Source of the DNA: Bacilli bacterium
GTDB lineage: Bacteria > Bacillota_I > Bacilli_A > ML615J-28 > CAG-698
DNA length: 45,728 nucleotides
Assembly: GCA_918272565.1 (NCBI GenBank)
Contig: CAKJYW010000015.1
Span: 1 to 45,728, forward strand
Direction: 5' to 3'
Shown: in pieces, positions 1 through 7,728 of the stretch
Numbering within the stretch: the stretch's first letter is position 1
Layout of the letters: the number at the start of each line of letters is the position of its first letter
Position numbers and translations under genes: made by a program
Notes under the pieces: generated by a model
What the model was told of the DNA's origin: nothing
Database searches by the model: none
What the model saw: the letters and a program-made list of their open reading frames with translations, nothing else

Positions 1-480
1 GAAGCATATACTAAAATATATCAAGACTGGGGCTTTAATATGCTCACATTGTCTAAAAAAGGGATAGAGCAAATTAAAAAAACAGCTAAAGACGAAAGAT
101 TAAAAGAAGGGAAGCTTATCATTACTTCTCCATTTGGTAGAGCACTTCACACAGCTTCAATCCTTTCTAAAGAATTAGGGGTTGATTTAAAAGTTGAAAC
201 TGCTTTACATGAGTGGAATCCTGATAGAGATTACAAGTTCTTAAGTAATGAAGATGCAATTAATAGTTTTAAAGAGTTCTATTTAAATAGAGGAGAAAGA
301 AACGATAATTGTAAATATAATTGGGAAGATATAAACGACATTAAAGAAAGAATCAATGGTGTTTTAGATAAATATAAAGATTATGATTGTGTAATTGTTG
401 TTACTCATGGTGTTAATATGCAATGCTTTTTAGAAAAATCTGATATTGATAACGGGCAAATAGAGGTAAAATATGAATAA
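1..480 (+). CDS. Histidine phosphatase superfamily protein, 5' truncated
   Basis: The reading frame is open from base 1, so the gene starts outside the window. An internal ATG at 40 is not a credible start because the family's N-terminal RHG catalytic motif must lie upstream. The visible part carries the conserved SPFGRALHTA segment (the family's SPLxRAxxTA) and, near the end, the second catalytic histidine in VVTHG. Members remove phosphate from small metabolites or proteins (phosphoglycerate mutase/cobalamin phosphatase fold). The substrate cannot be told from sequence. The stop overlaps the next gene by 8 bases, which suggests coupled translation. Confidence 0.8.
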   Translation, partial: EAYTKIYQDWGFNMLTLSKKGIEQIKKTAKDERLKEGKLIITSPFGRALHTASILSKELGVDLKVETALHEWNPDRDYKFLSNEDAINSFKEFYLNRGERNDNCKYNWEDINDIKERINGVLDKYKDYDCVIVVTHGVNMQCFLEKSDIDNGQIEVKYE

Positions 481-1339
481 AAGATTTAAAGCAATTAAAT
501 ACATTTTATTAGCATCTATTGTATTGATGCTTTCACTAGGCTTAACATTTAAAGCGGACTCCGGTCCTAAGCCAGCTTTGTATATTACTATTAATAATAT
601 TGATAGTGATATATATGTGACACTACTTGCAAATAGAGAAAGTAGCGGGCCATACAGTGAAGTTAAAGAAGATTCATATAGATTTAGTGAATTAAGCGAA
701 ATTGATCTTAAGTTCTATGAATATGCTAAAAGTAGTGATTACTATTTTTGGGGAATATCTCAAAAACTAGATAAAGAGAATAATACATTTAGTTGGACGT
801 ATTATCCACCAGATGAATTTTTGGTTTTATGTTACATTGAAGATAGTGATGCATTCGTTATTACCGATAAAGTACTAAGTAGATACGCTTTTAGTAGTTA
901 TTTTGAAATGAATTTAGTTAATGAAAGTGGAGTATATACTTTTAGTAACATCAGAAAAAACTATAATTATGCTTTAGAAATAATGCATTTTATGCTTAGG
1001 GTTATAATTACATTAGCTGTTGAAATGGCTTTAGCTTATTTCTTATGTGGGTTCCGTGGAAAAGCATTTATTGTAATACTTGTTGCTAATATCCTTACTC
1101 AAGTAGGATTAAATGTATTCTTAAACGTCATTCATGTTAATTCGATGTTACATATCATCTTTTATGCATTTTTAGAAGTGATGGTGATGGTTGTTGAAAT
1201 GGTGATATATTTAATAGCACTTAGAAAGATAGATAAGAAATATAAAGTAGGTATTATTATTTTATATACTGTTCTAGCTAATCTTTTATCATTTGGTTTA
1301 GGTTTAGTATTATTTAAACTATTTCCAGGAGTAATATAA
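473..1339 (+). CDS. Exported domain plus four-helix membrane protein, unknown function
   Basis: 288 residues. An N-terminal signal peptide or anchor (about residues 8-27) is followed by an extracellular domain of about 140 residues rich in Tyr, Ser and Asp. Four hydrophobic helices (about 168-190, 195-218, 222-248, 256-284) form the C-terminal half. I do not recognise a named family. It starts inside the end of the phosphatase gene (ATG 473, AGAGGT just upstream) and is followed after 2 bases by another small membrane protein, so the genes probably form one transcript. The layout suggests a sensor or envelope protein with a small external domain; this is inference only. Confidence 0.6.
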   Translation: MNKRFKAIKYILLASIVLMLSLGLTFKADSGPKPALYITINNIDSDIYVTLLANRESSGPYSEVKEDSYRFSELSEIDLKFYEYAKSSDYYFWGISQKLDKENNTFSWTYYPPDEFLVLCYIEDSDAFVITDKVLSRYAFSSYFEMNLVNESGVYTFSNIRKNYNYALEIMHFMLRVIITLAVEMALAYFLCGFRGKAFIVILVANILTQVGLNVFLNVIHVNSMLHIIFYAFLEVMVMVVEMVIYLIALRKIDKKYKVGIIILYTVLANLLSFGLGLVLFKLFPGVI

Positions 1340-1341
1340 TT

Positions 1342-1638
1342 ATGCCTATAGTATCAATAGTTTTATTTGTGTTTTCTTTAGCTATGTTAATTTATGCTTT
1401 GCTTACCGCACTCACTAAAAAAATAACAGTGTTTATTACCATGAGTGCATCAGTCAAGCATGCCACAAAAGAGTATGCAGTTAACTTTGCGAAACTAATT
1501 GCCTTTTTAGCAATCGCTCCTTTTGTTGGTGGAGTATTTGGTTTATTTATTGAGATTGTTATAATTCCTGTAATTATATTTGTTGTAATGTTTATAGGAT
1601 TATTAATTCTTGGAATTAAAGTCATAATGAAACAATGA
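1342..1638 (+). CDS. Small membrane protein
   Basis: 98 residues. A hydrophobic N-terminus (about 2-30), a short polar stretch with Lys and Thr, then two strongly hydrophobic segments (about 48-70 and 70-95). No family recognised. It begins 2 bases after the preceding membrane protein gene and ends in TGA, one of several TGA stops showing that this codon terminates here. An antisense open frame over the same region is a low-complexity shadow. Its position suggests it is a partner of its membrane-protein neighbours. Confidence 0.55.
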   Translation: MPIVSIVLFVFSLAMLIYALLTALTKKITVFITMSASVKHATKEYAVNFAKLIAFLAIAPFVGGVFGLFIEIVIIPVIIFVVMFIGLLILGIKVIMKQ

Positions 1639-1654
1639 TATAGGGGAATTCACC

Positions 1655-2173
1655 ATGAAAGGTCTTTTTAGATATATTATTTTTAGCATAGCTATCCCAG
1701 CTTCAATCATTTTAACATTTGTGATATTTATTATAATAATTAGTTTCCTTTGGGGTGGAAGTGATCATATTAGTAAAACAAAAATTAGAAGAAATTTTGC
1801 TAGTTATAATGAAGAATATTCTTTAAACCTACCCAAAGATTTTGATGTTATAGCTACATACAATGAAACTGCTATTGATGGCTATGATAGACAGATGATT
1901 GTTAAAGTGGATAGTAGCTATAAATTAGAATACAGTGAGCAATGCGTCCAAAGTGTTCATGAGGAATTTGATTTAATTAAACATTTTGAGCTGGGTAGTG
2001 ATAATTCTAATGAGTTACTGGAAGCATCAAAAACTTTATCTAATAATTATGATTGGTATGCTTATGAAGAAGATAGAGGAGCTAGAACGTATTGTCTAAT
2101 TGTAATTAGGGACTACGAAACCGATTATTTATTTGTTTATTATATTTGTTCGCAATATACAGACTGTTTTTAA
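1655..2173 (+). CDS. Single-pass membrane protein with extracellular domain
   Basis: 172 residues. One N-terminal transmembrane helix (about 8-33) is followed by about 135 residues that should lie outside the cell, rich in Tyr, Asp and Glu, with Cys near residue 100 and two more near the C-terminus (ICSQYTDCF). An AGGGGAA ribosome site precedes ATG 1655. No recognised family. It is the last gene of the 5' cluster, and a strong terminator follows 16 bases later. Confidence 0.55.
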   Translation: MKGLFRYIIFSIAIPASIILTFVIFIIIISFLWGGSDHISKTKIRRNFASYNEEYSLNLPKDFDVIATYNETAIDGYDRQMIVKVDSSYKLEYSEQCVQSVHEEFDLIKHFELGSDNSNELLEASKTLSNNYDWYAYEEDRGARTYCLIVIRDYETDYLFVYYICSQYTDCF

Positions 2174-2189
2174 AAAGGTGAAGTATAAT

Positions 2190-2227
2190 ATCAGTTGTCT
2201 AGAGTTTATGGACAACTGATTTTTTTT
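2190..2227 (+). terminator. Intrinsic terminator
   Basis: Perfect 10-bp stem ATCAGTTGTC / GACAACTGAT with an 11-base loop and a run of seven T. Closes the membrane protein cluster. Confidence 0.9.
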
Positions 2228-2237
2228 ATATTATAAT
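2209..2237 (+). promoter_or_regulatory. Likely promoter for the 2H phosphoesterase
   Basis: TGGACA (2209-2214), 17-base spacer, TATAAT (2232-2237). The -35 box lies in the right arm of the preceding terminator hairpin, a compact overlap of two signals. Confidence 0.5.
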
Positions 2238-2255
2238 TAGGTTAGAGGTATATAT

Positions 2256-2786
2256 ATGTTTATTTGGTTAGGATTAGAGACAGAAGAAAGCCTTAAATAT
2301 TTAAATGATAAGGTAAGTAAAATAGAAGATAAATACGAATTTAAAACAAGAAATAGTATATTTCCTTTTCATATCTCTTTAAAGATGTCTTTTGATGTTA
2401 GTGATAACATATATCTAAAAGTGATAAATGATTTAAAAGAAGTACTAAAAAGACATAAAAGTACTACTGTTATAGTTAAAGGAATAGAAAGAAACGAGAA
2501 TATTGTTTGGATTAGATATCTAAATAACGATTCATTAGATAATATGCATAAAGACATATGTGAATATTTAAAAAATGAATACGGAATTACCCTTCATGAA
2601 TATGATCTAGATTTCATTTTTCACACTACTTTATTTATGGATGATGATAAAGATAAAATAAAAGGAGCATATGAACTAATAAAAGATGAAGCTTTGCCTA
2701 GTGAAATAAAACTAAGTAGAGTTTTGTTTGGTGTTACTAAAGATATGTCTTTAGGACTTAAATTAATTGATTCATTAGATTTATAA
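2256..2786 (+). CDS. 2H phosphoesterase superfamily (2'-5' RNA ligase-like) protein
   Basis: 176 residues. Two H-x-S/T signatures, H39-I-S41 in FHISL and H123-T-T125 in FHTTL, each on a hydrophobic strand about 84 residues apart, match the paired catalytic motifs of the 2H family. That family hydrolyses or ligates 2',3'-cyclic or 2'-5' phosphodiesters in RNA or nucleotides. Length is normal for the family. The start ATG 2256 has AGAGGT upstream. It stands alone between two terminators. Fold assignment is firm; the substrate is unknown. Confidence 0.8.
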   Translation: MFIWLGLETEESLKYLNDKVSKIEDKYEFKTRNSIFPFHISLKMSFDVSDNIYLKVINDLKEVLKRHKSTTVIVKGIERNENIVWIRYLNNDSLDNMHKDICEYLKNEYGITLHEYDLDFIFHTTLFMDDDKDKIKGAYELIKDEALPSEIKLSRVLFGVTKDMSLGLKLIDSLDL

Positions 2787-2792
2787 AAAATA

Positions 2793-2838
2793 AGTTATCA
2801 GATTGTTGGATATCTAATAATTTTGATAACTCTTTTTT
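2793..2838 (+). terminator. Intrinsic terminator
   Basis: Outer stem AGTTATCA / TGATAACT around an AT-rich inner region that can pair further, followed by CTTTTTT. Confidence 0.75.
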
Positions 2839-2852
2839 ATATAAAGAAATCA

Positions 2853-2881
2853 TTTAATATTAATGCTTTATATGATATAAT
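2853..2881 (+). promoter_or_regulatory. Extended -10 promoter for the EAL protein gene
   Basis: TGATATAAT (2873-2881) is an extended -10 element. The -35 at 2853-2858 (TTTAAT) is weak, with a 17-base spacer. Confidence 0.5.
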
Positions 2882-2912
2882 TGAATGTAGTTTTTAGGAA
2901 AGAGAAAAAAGT

Positions 2913-4856
2913 ATGTACGAGATCAATTTTGAAATACCAGCATTTTTGCTGTCATTACTTTGTTACATATATTGCTTAACCGCAAAGCATAGACAATACA
3001 TTCTTCCTAAGGGATTTAAGAACAAATTAGCTAATCAACATTTTGTTTTCTTACTGATGCTTGTTACTAATATTTTGTCTGCTATCTCTTCGGTTGTTGG
3101 AGTGTATTTAACTGAAGCAACATTTACTGGTGTTGCTTTTTGGCAGTATTTGTTCCATGCTTTTTATTTTGTATTCCATGCAACACTTTCGGTTTCCTTT
3201 ACTTTGTATATTATTAATGTCACATCAACTAGTATTAATTGGAAGAAGATATATTACATTTTATTTGCTATTCCATATGTAATTAGTGAAATAATCGTTC
3301 TAACAAACAGTTTCACTGGCTGGGCCTTCTATATGGATGATAATCTAATTTATCATCGTGGTCCATTAATGATACTTCTATATGCAATTGGTGGATTATA
3401 TGTAGCACTTGGATTCTTTTTCTTCTTTAAGAATAAGAAAGCAATATCAAAAGTTGATAGTATTGCGGTTGCATTCTTTATTGGAATAGCAACCCTTGGT
3501 ATAATCATTCAAGCAGTTAAATCTAGTTTCCTAGTTGAACTATTTAGTGAGTCTTTGGCATGCTTAGTTATTATGATTGTTCTAGAAGAAAAGAGTGGAC
3601 ATATCGACTTAACTACAGGGCTCTTAAATAGAATTGCTTTTACTGATGATAATAGAAGGTTAATTAATACTAAACAAAAATATGGACTTGTATTACTTAA
3701 AATTAAAGAACTTGATAAAATAACTAATCGGTTTGGTGGTAGAGAGATCGATGCTTTATTAATTAACATCGCTTCATATTTAGTAAAAGAATCTGGAGTT
3801 GTTGAAGTGTATTGCTATAGACGTGATGGATATGCCGTTCTTTATAAAGAATTAAATTACGATAAAGCTACAGATTTTATGAATAAAGCTTTAGAGAGAT
3901 TCAATAATGAATGGAAAATCGGTTCATTAGAACTAAAAGCAGATATTATTACAACTTTAGTTAAAGTTCCAGAAGATATTAAATCAATTGAGGAATTAGA
4001 AAACTTGATTTCATCAGGCTACACTAAGGCAAAAACTGGTTCATATTATGTTTCAATTGAAGAAGTCAAAGAGATAACTAATTCCGGAAAATATGAAGAA
4101 GCACTAAGAAAAGCAATAACTGAAAAGAAACTAATGTTAAAATATCAACCTATTTGGTCAACTAGTGAAGCAAAAACAGTATCTGCTGAAGCGCTTCTAA
4201 GAGTTGATTCCGATGAACTTAGAAACATATCACCTGAAGTGTATATTCCGATTGCGGAAAAGAGTGGTTTAATTAAGGATATTGGTTTGTTTGTTTTTGA
4301 GGAAGTATGTAAATTCTTGTGTGATGAAAGAATAAAGAATAGTAACATTAAATACGTTGAACTAAATCTTTCTGTTTATCAATTCATGTATAATGATTTA
4401 ATAGATAGTTTTGAAGAGATTAGAAAACGTTATAATGTAGATGCTAGTAAGATTAATCTAGAGATAACAGAAACCGCCGCAACCCTAGACGAAGATGTGA
4501 TATCTAACACATTGAAAGAATTCCAAAAGTTAGGTTATACTCTTTCACTTGATGATTTTGGTACAGGTTATTCTAATTTAATGAGAATGACTGAAAGTAA
4601 TTACCAAAATATTAAGATTGATAAGTCGATTCTTTGGAAAGTATGCAAAGAAGAAAAAGGCGATGAAATGTTAAAAGATTTAATGAGCTTTGTTAGAACA
4701 TTAAATGCGGAGATTATCCAAGAAGGTGTTGAAACAAAAGAACAACTAGATAAAGTTATCTCTTGTGGATGCGACTATATTCAAGGATTCTATTTTAGTG
4801 CTCCAATTAAAGATGTAGATTTCATTAAATATATAAATAATGAACAAAATAACTAA
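2913..4856 (+). CDS. Membrane c-di-GMP phosphodiesterase (degenerate GGDEF + EAL)
   Basis: 647 residues. About seven N-terminal membrane helices (about 5-225) form a sensor. A GGDEF-fold domain (about 232-385) has RRDGY where GGDEF should be, so it should not make c-di-GMP. The C-terminal EAL domain (about 395-640) is intact by eye: YQPI, EALLR near 426, NLS, EITET, DDFGTGYSNL, KIDKS, EGVET and QGFYF. It should therefore hydrolyse c-di-GMP to pGpG at the membrane, with the dead GGDEF domain perhaps acting as a GTP-binding regulator, as known for other such proteins. Single-gene unit with its own promoter and terminator. The matching cyclase in this window is at 28499-31147. Confidence 0.88.
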   Translation: MYEINFEIPAFLLSLLCYIYCLTAKHRQYILPKGFKNKLANQHFVFLLMLVTNILSAISSVVGVYLTEATFTGVAFWQYLFHAFYFVFHATLSVSFTLYIINVTSTSINWKKIYYILFAIPYVISEIIVLTNSFTGWAFYMDDNLIYHRGPLMILLYAIGGLYVALGFFFFFKNKKAISKVDSIAVAFFIGIATLGIIIQAVKSSFLVELFSESLACLVIMIVLEEKSGHIDLTTGLLNRIAFTDDNRRLINTKQKYGLVLLKIKELDKITNRFGGREIDALLINIASYLVKESGVVEVYCYRRDGYAVLYKELNYDKATDFMNKALERFNNEWKIGSLELKADIITTLVKVPEDIKSIEELENLISSGYTKAKTGSYYVSIEEVKEITNSGKYEEALRKAITEKKLMLKYQPIWSTSEAKTVSAEALLRVDSDELRNISPEVYIPIAEKSGLIKDIGLFVFEEVCKFLCDERIKNSNIKYVELNLSVYQFMYNDLIDSFEEIRKRYNVDASKINLEITETAATLDEDVISNTLKEFQKLGYTLSLDDFGTGYSNLMRMTESNYQNIKIDKSILWKVCKEEKGDEMLKDLMSFVRTLNAEIIQEGVETKEQLDKVISCGCDYIQGFYFSAPIKDVDFIKYINNEQNN

Positions 4857-4860
4857 AAAT

Positions 4861-4896
4861 ATAAGAGATGTTTATTAAAAAACGTCTCTTATTTTT
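4861..4896 (+). terminator. Intrinsic terminator
   Basis: Stem AAGAGATGTTT / AAACGTCTCTT (one G-T pair) with a 6-base loop, followed by ATTTTT. Confidence 0.85.
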
Positions 4897-4924
4897 AATT
4901 TAAAAAAATAAAGCAAAAAAGTTA

Positions 4925-4955
4925 TTGTTTTATTTTTTTATAAAAATGGTATAAT
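4925..4955 (+). promoter_or_regulatory. Promoter of the surface protein gene
   Basis: TATAAT at 4950-4955 lies 32 bases before the start codon. TTGTTT at 4925-4930 is a possible -35, but the spacer (19) is long. Confidence 0.5.
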
Positions 4956-4987
4956 ATATTTGTAATATTGTCTTTTAGGAGAAAAAT

Positions 4988-7567
4988 ATGAGAAAAAAGA
5001 TCAATTTAATTATAGTTTCGTTAATTGTTTTTGTAATGCTTGTTTCCTTTTTCCCTGTGGGATTAGTTAAAGTTAATGCTAGAGAAACTTTATCATTTGA
5101 AAAATACAGTAGAGATGTGGCTGGCTATACTGATGTTGATGGCACTACTAAGGCTGTCAATGTTACAGTTTTAACTGCTTCAACTACTTCACTAACTGGT
5201 GAAGATACTTGGTATTATATTGATAAAGACCTAGTATTTTCAAGTCGTCTTGAAGTAAGTGGAAAAGTTAATCTAATTATTGGTTGTGGAACTAACTCTA
5301 TTCTTAAAGGTGGTATCCATTTACCTAAAGGATCTAGCTTGACAATTTATGCAGGCAATGACATTAAGAAAGTGGGCGAAGGTCGCCTAGCTATGGATGA
5401 TACATTCAGCGATATCAACTCAGCAGGTATCGGTGGAAATGAAAACGAAGAAATCGGTGAATTAACAATTAATGGTGGTTTAGTAATCGCTAGAGCAATT
5501 AATGGTGCCGCAATCGGAAGTGGTGCTTCTAATGCTGATAATAACCTACCATCAAATGCCTACACTGGTAAGATCACTATCAATGGTGGTACAGTTACAG
5601 CTTTATCTACTTCACGTGGTGCCGCAATTGGTTCTGGTGAATATGGATATAGCGTAGATGTTACTATCAATGGTGGATATGTTAGTGCTCTAGCTGTTAG
5701 AGATACTGGCAATGCTGATGGACCTGGATTTGGTGGACAAAAGCTTCAAGGTAATCTTACTATTAATGATGGTATTGTATATATTCGTTCTAATAAAGAT
5801 GCAATTAGAACTAAAAAAGTTACTTTAGCTGGTGGAAGACTATTCTCTAATAGTGAATTAGAATTCATCCGCTACGGAACTGAATTAGATATTAAATATA
5901 ATACTAAAGTAAGTTTAGGATCATCTTTAGATAAACTTGCATTAGTTACAAAAGGAAATGTTGAATTAGATGATATCATTAATTCTTGCGTAGTATTAAT
6001 AGAACCAGCATTTGATCAATACTTTGTTACTGAAGTAAAATTAATCGGTAAAAGTAGTGATAGTAACGAAGCTAATCTTGATGAAAAGGCAATAATCTTA
6101 CTTGAACAAGAAGGTTATATCTGTGTTGCTACAGACTTGAATTCTAGCGCTGGTGGCGATTATATCTACTTGGGATATAAGATGGGTAACAATTACTCAA
6201 AAGCTATCAAAGAATTCTATATTAAGAACGGTGAAGTTGATAATAGTTTCTTATTATCAAGCTTTAATAGAATGTACTACCCAGTTCCATTGATGGGTGA
6301 TGAAAGCTTTATTGCTTCATATGGTAATTTAAATAATAATGCTAATGGCGATAGCTTACATTTATATTATACAAGATATGAAATAAATGATAAAGGCGAC
6401 GCTGTTGGTGGAATCTACTTTGATTCAGATATCAACAATTCAGTATATAATACTAACCTAAATCAAGGTGCAACAGGCGATAAAGTTTACATGCATGCTA
6501 TAAACCAAACTAAGTACTATATTAGTGACATAATGGTTTATGGAAGTAGAGGCGGAGACAGTCAAGCTAAGAGTTATCTAAATAAAGAAGGATATTTCAT
6601 GGTTGAAGTTGATACTAACCGTGGTAATACTTCATTATTCAATATCTTCTTAGGTTATAAGACAACTGAAAGCTTTGATGAAGCTATTAAAGATGTCATT
6701 ATTTTAGAAGGTGAAGACTTCAAAGATAAAGATATCGTTTACTATAATGGCTTAAAATATACTAAAGCCGCAATCGGTGGCGGATTCAATTTCACTAGTG
6801 GTGATTTGAACCGTGGTTCTAAGGGATCTTATCTATTTGTATATTTCACAAAAGAATATATCGGTGAAGAGAAATATGCAGTTAATGGTTTAAGTTTAGA
6901 TGCTAGAAAGAACTATGGCGTAAGTGATGCCACAAGCGTTAATAAAGGCACTGAAGGATTTGATATTTATATCACATTAGCAAAAACTAGTGCTAAAGAG
7001 GATGTAGCTAGTGGCAAGATGGTTGACTTTAGTGAGGGCGTTGACGTAACTGATTGGTTCAAAGAAGCACAAGAGAATAACGAAACATTAGAAATCATCA
7101 TTGGTAATAGCATCATTACATTTGATAAAGAAGCAGTTAAGAAAGTTAATGATTCAGGCGAAACTGTTAAATTAAAATACAGTGAATCTGATGATGTCAG
7201 AGGAATCAAAGTAGAAAATGCGGCTAAGGTTGTTAACATTGAATTTACTAATAATTCACTAAAAGATGTTAATGCTAAAGTAGCATATAAATTAGATGAT
7301 GAACTAAAATCAAGTGAAAAAGTAAATGTTTATTATTTAGATAGTGAAAAAGGTACACTAGCTACTTCAATCGTTAAAGATGATAGATTAGTATTTAATA
7401 CTAATGGCAATAAGCAAAATGTAATTTCTGCTGTTAAAGGTGATGTTGATCCTGATGCTAAAGTACTAAGCGTTACTAAGGTTGCTCTTGCTTGGGGCGT
7501 AGTAGTTATCTTTGGATTACTTGTTTCACTAGTAATTATCACTAACAAAAAGAAAAAAGCAAAATAA
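4988..7567 (+). CDS. Repeat-rich membrane-anchored surface protein
   Basis: 859 residues. Signal peptide (about 1-35, KVNARE after the hydrophobic core), then a beta-helix-like region (about 75-290) with recurring INGG motifs and AAIGSG turns, as in carbohydrate-binding beta-helix surface proteins. Residues about 350-665 hold about six degenerate repeats of some 55 residues with the pattern LNxGxxGxxIYLxY followed by AIxDIxI. A charged linker leads to a C-terminal membrane helix (about 832-852) and the tail KKKKAK. This suggests display on the cell surface by a transmembrane anchor rather than sortase, since there is no LPXTG. Role in adhesion or glycan binding is inference. It has its own promoter (TATAAT 4950) and terminator. 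Confidence 0.75.
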   Translation: MRKKINLIIVSLIVFVMLVSFFPVGLVKVNARETLSFEKYSRDVAGYTDVDGTTKAVNVTVLTASTTSLTGEDTWYYIDKDLVFSSRLEVSGKVNLIIGCGTNSILKGGIHLPKGSSLTIYAGNDIKKVGEGRLAMDDTFSDINSAGIGGNENEEIGELTINGGLVIARAINGAAIGSGASNADNNLPSNAYTGKITINGGTVTALSTSRGAAIGSGEYGYSVDVTINGGYVSALAVRDTGNADGPGFGGQKLQGNLTINDGIVYIRSNKDAIRTKKVTLAGGRLFSNSELEFIRYGTELDIKYNTKVSLGSSLDKLALVTKGNVELDDIINSCVVLIEPAFDQYFVTEVKLIGKSSDSNEANLDEKAIILLEQEGYICVATDLNSSAGGDYIYLGYKMGNNYSKAIKEFYIKNGEVDNSFLLSSFNRMYYPVPLMGDESFIASYGNLNNNANGDSLHLYYTRYEINDKGDAVGGIYFDSDINNSVYNTNLNQGATGDKVYMHAINQTKYYISDIMVYGSRGGDSQAKSYLNKEGYFMVEVDTNRGNTSLFNIFLGYKTTESFDEAIKDVIILEGEDFKDKDIVYYNGLKYTKAAIGGGFNFTSGDLNRGSKGSYLFVYFTKEYIGEEKYAVNGLSLDARKNYGVSDATSVNKGTEGFDIYITLAKTSAKEDVASGKMVDFSEGVDVTDWFKEAQENNETLEIIIGNSIITFDKEAVKKVNDSGETVKLKYSESDDVRGIKVENAAKVVNIEFTNNSLKDVNAKVAYKLDDELKSSEKVNVYYLDSEKGTLATSIVKDDRLVFNTNGNKQNVISAVKGDVDPDAKVLSVTKVALAWGVVVIFGLLVSLVIITNKKKKAK

Positions 7568-7575
7568 ATAAAAAT

Positions 7576-7607
7576 GAGAGATTAATTTAATTGATCTCTC
7601 TATTTTT
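7576..7607 (+). terminator. Intrinsic terminator
   Basis: Stem GAGAGAT / ATCTCTC with an AT loop, then TATTTTT. Confidence 0.8.
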
Positions 7608-7621
7608 GTTATTTAGCCTGT

Positions 7622-7728
7622 ATTCTAGGGGAGTAATGATAGAGTGTCTATTAAAATGATACCTAGAATTGATATAAAGCACAAAGTACTTGCATACGAA
7701 ACATATCATTTTAATAATAGGAGGAAAT
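7622..7728 (+). promoter_or_regulatory. Structured leader of the rhamnose operon with interleaved inverted repeats
   Basis: Two perfect inverted repeats interleave. ATTCTAGG (7622-7629) pairs with CCTAGAAT (7662-7669). TATTAAAATGATA (7649-7661) pairs with TATCATTTTAATA (7704-7716). The left arm of the second directly abuts the right arm of the first, the order expected of an H-type pseudoknot, and the last arm ends 2 bases before the ribosome site AGGAGG (7719-7724). It may control translation of the GH3 gene, or the arms may be DNA operators. I did not find a clear promoter inside the stretch. Confidence 0.45.

Noticed and set aside
7648-7659. Shared TCTATTAAAATGA between 7648 and about 33756 as a dispersed regulatory repeat
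   Set aside because: A 13-base AT-rich match is expected by chance in a sequence of this size and composition, and the contexts differ.
7690-7728. TTG start for the GH3 gene at 7690
   Set aside because: The 13 extra codons run through the inverted repeat and the AGGAGG ribosome site that serves ATG 7729.
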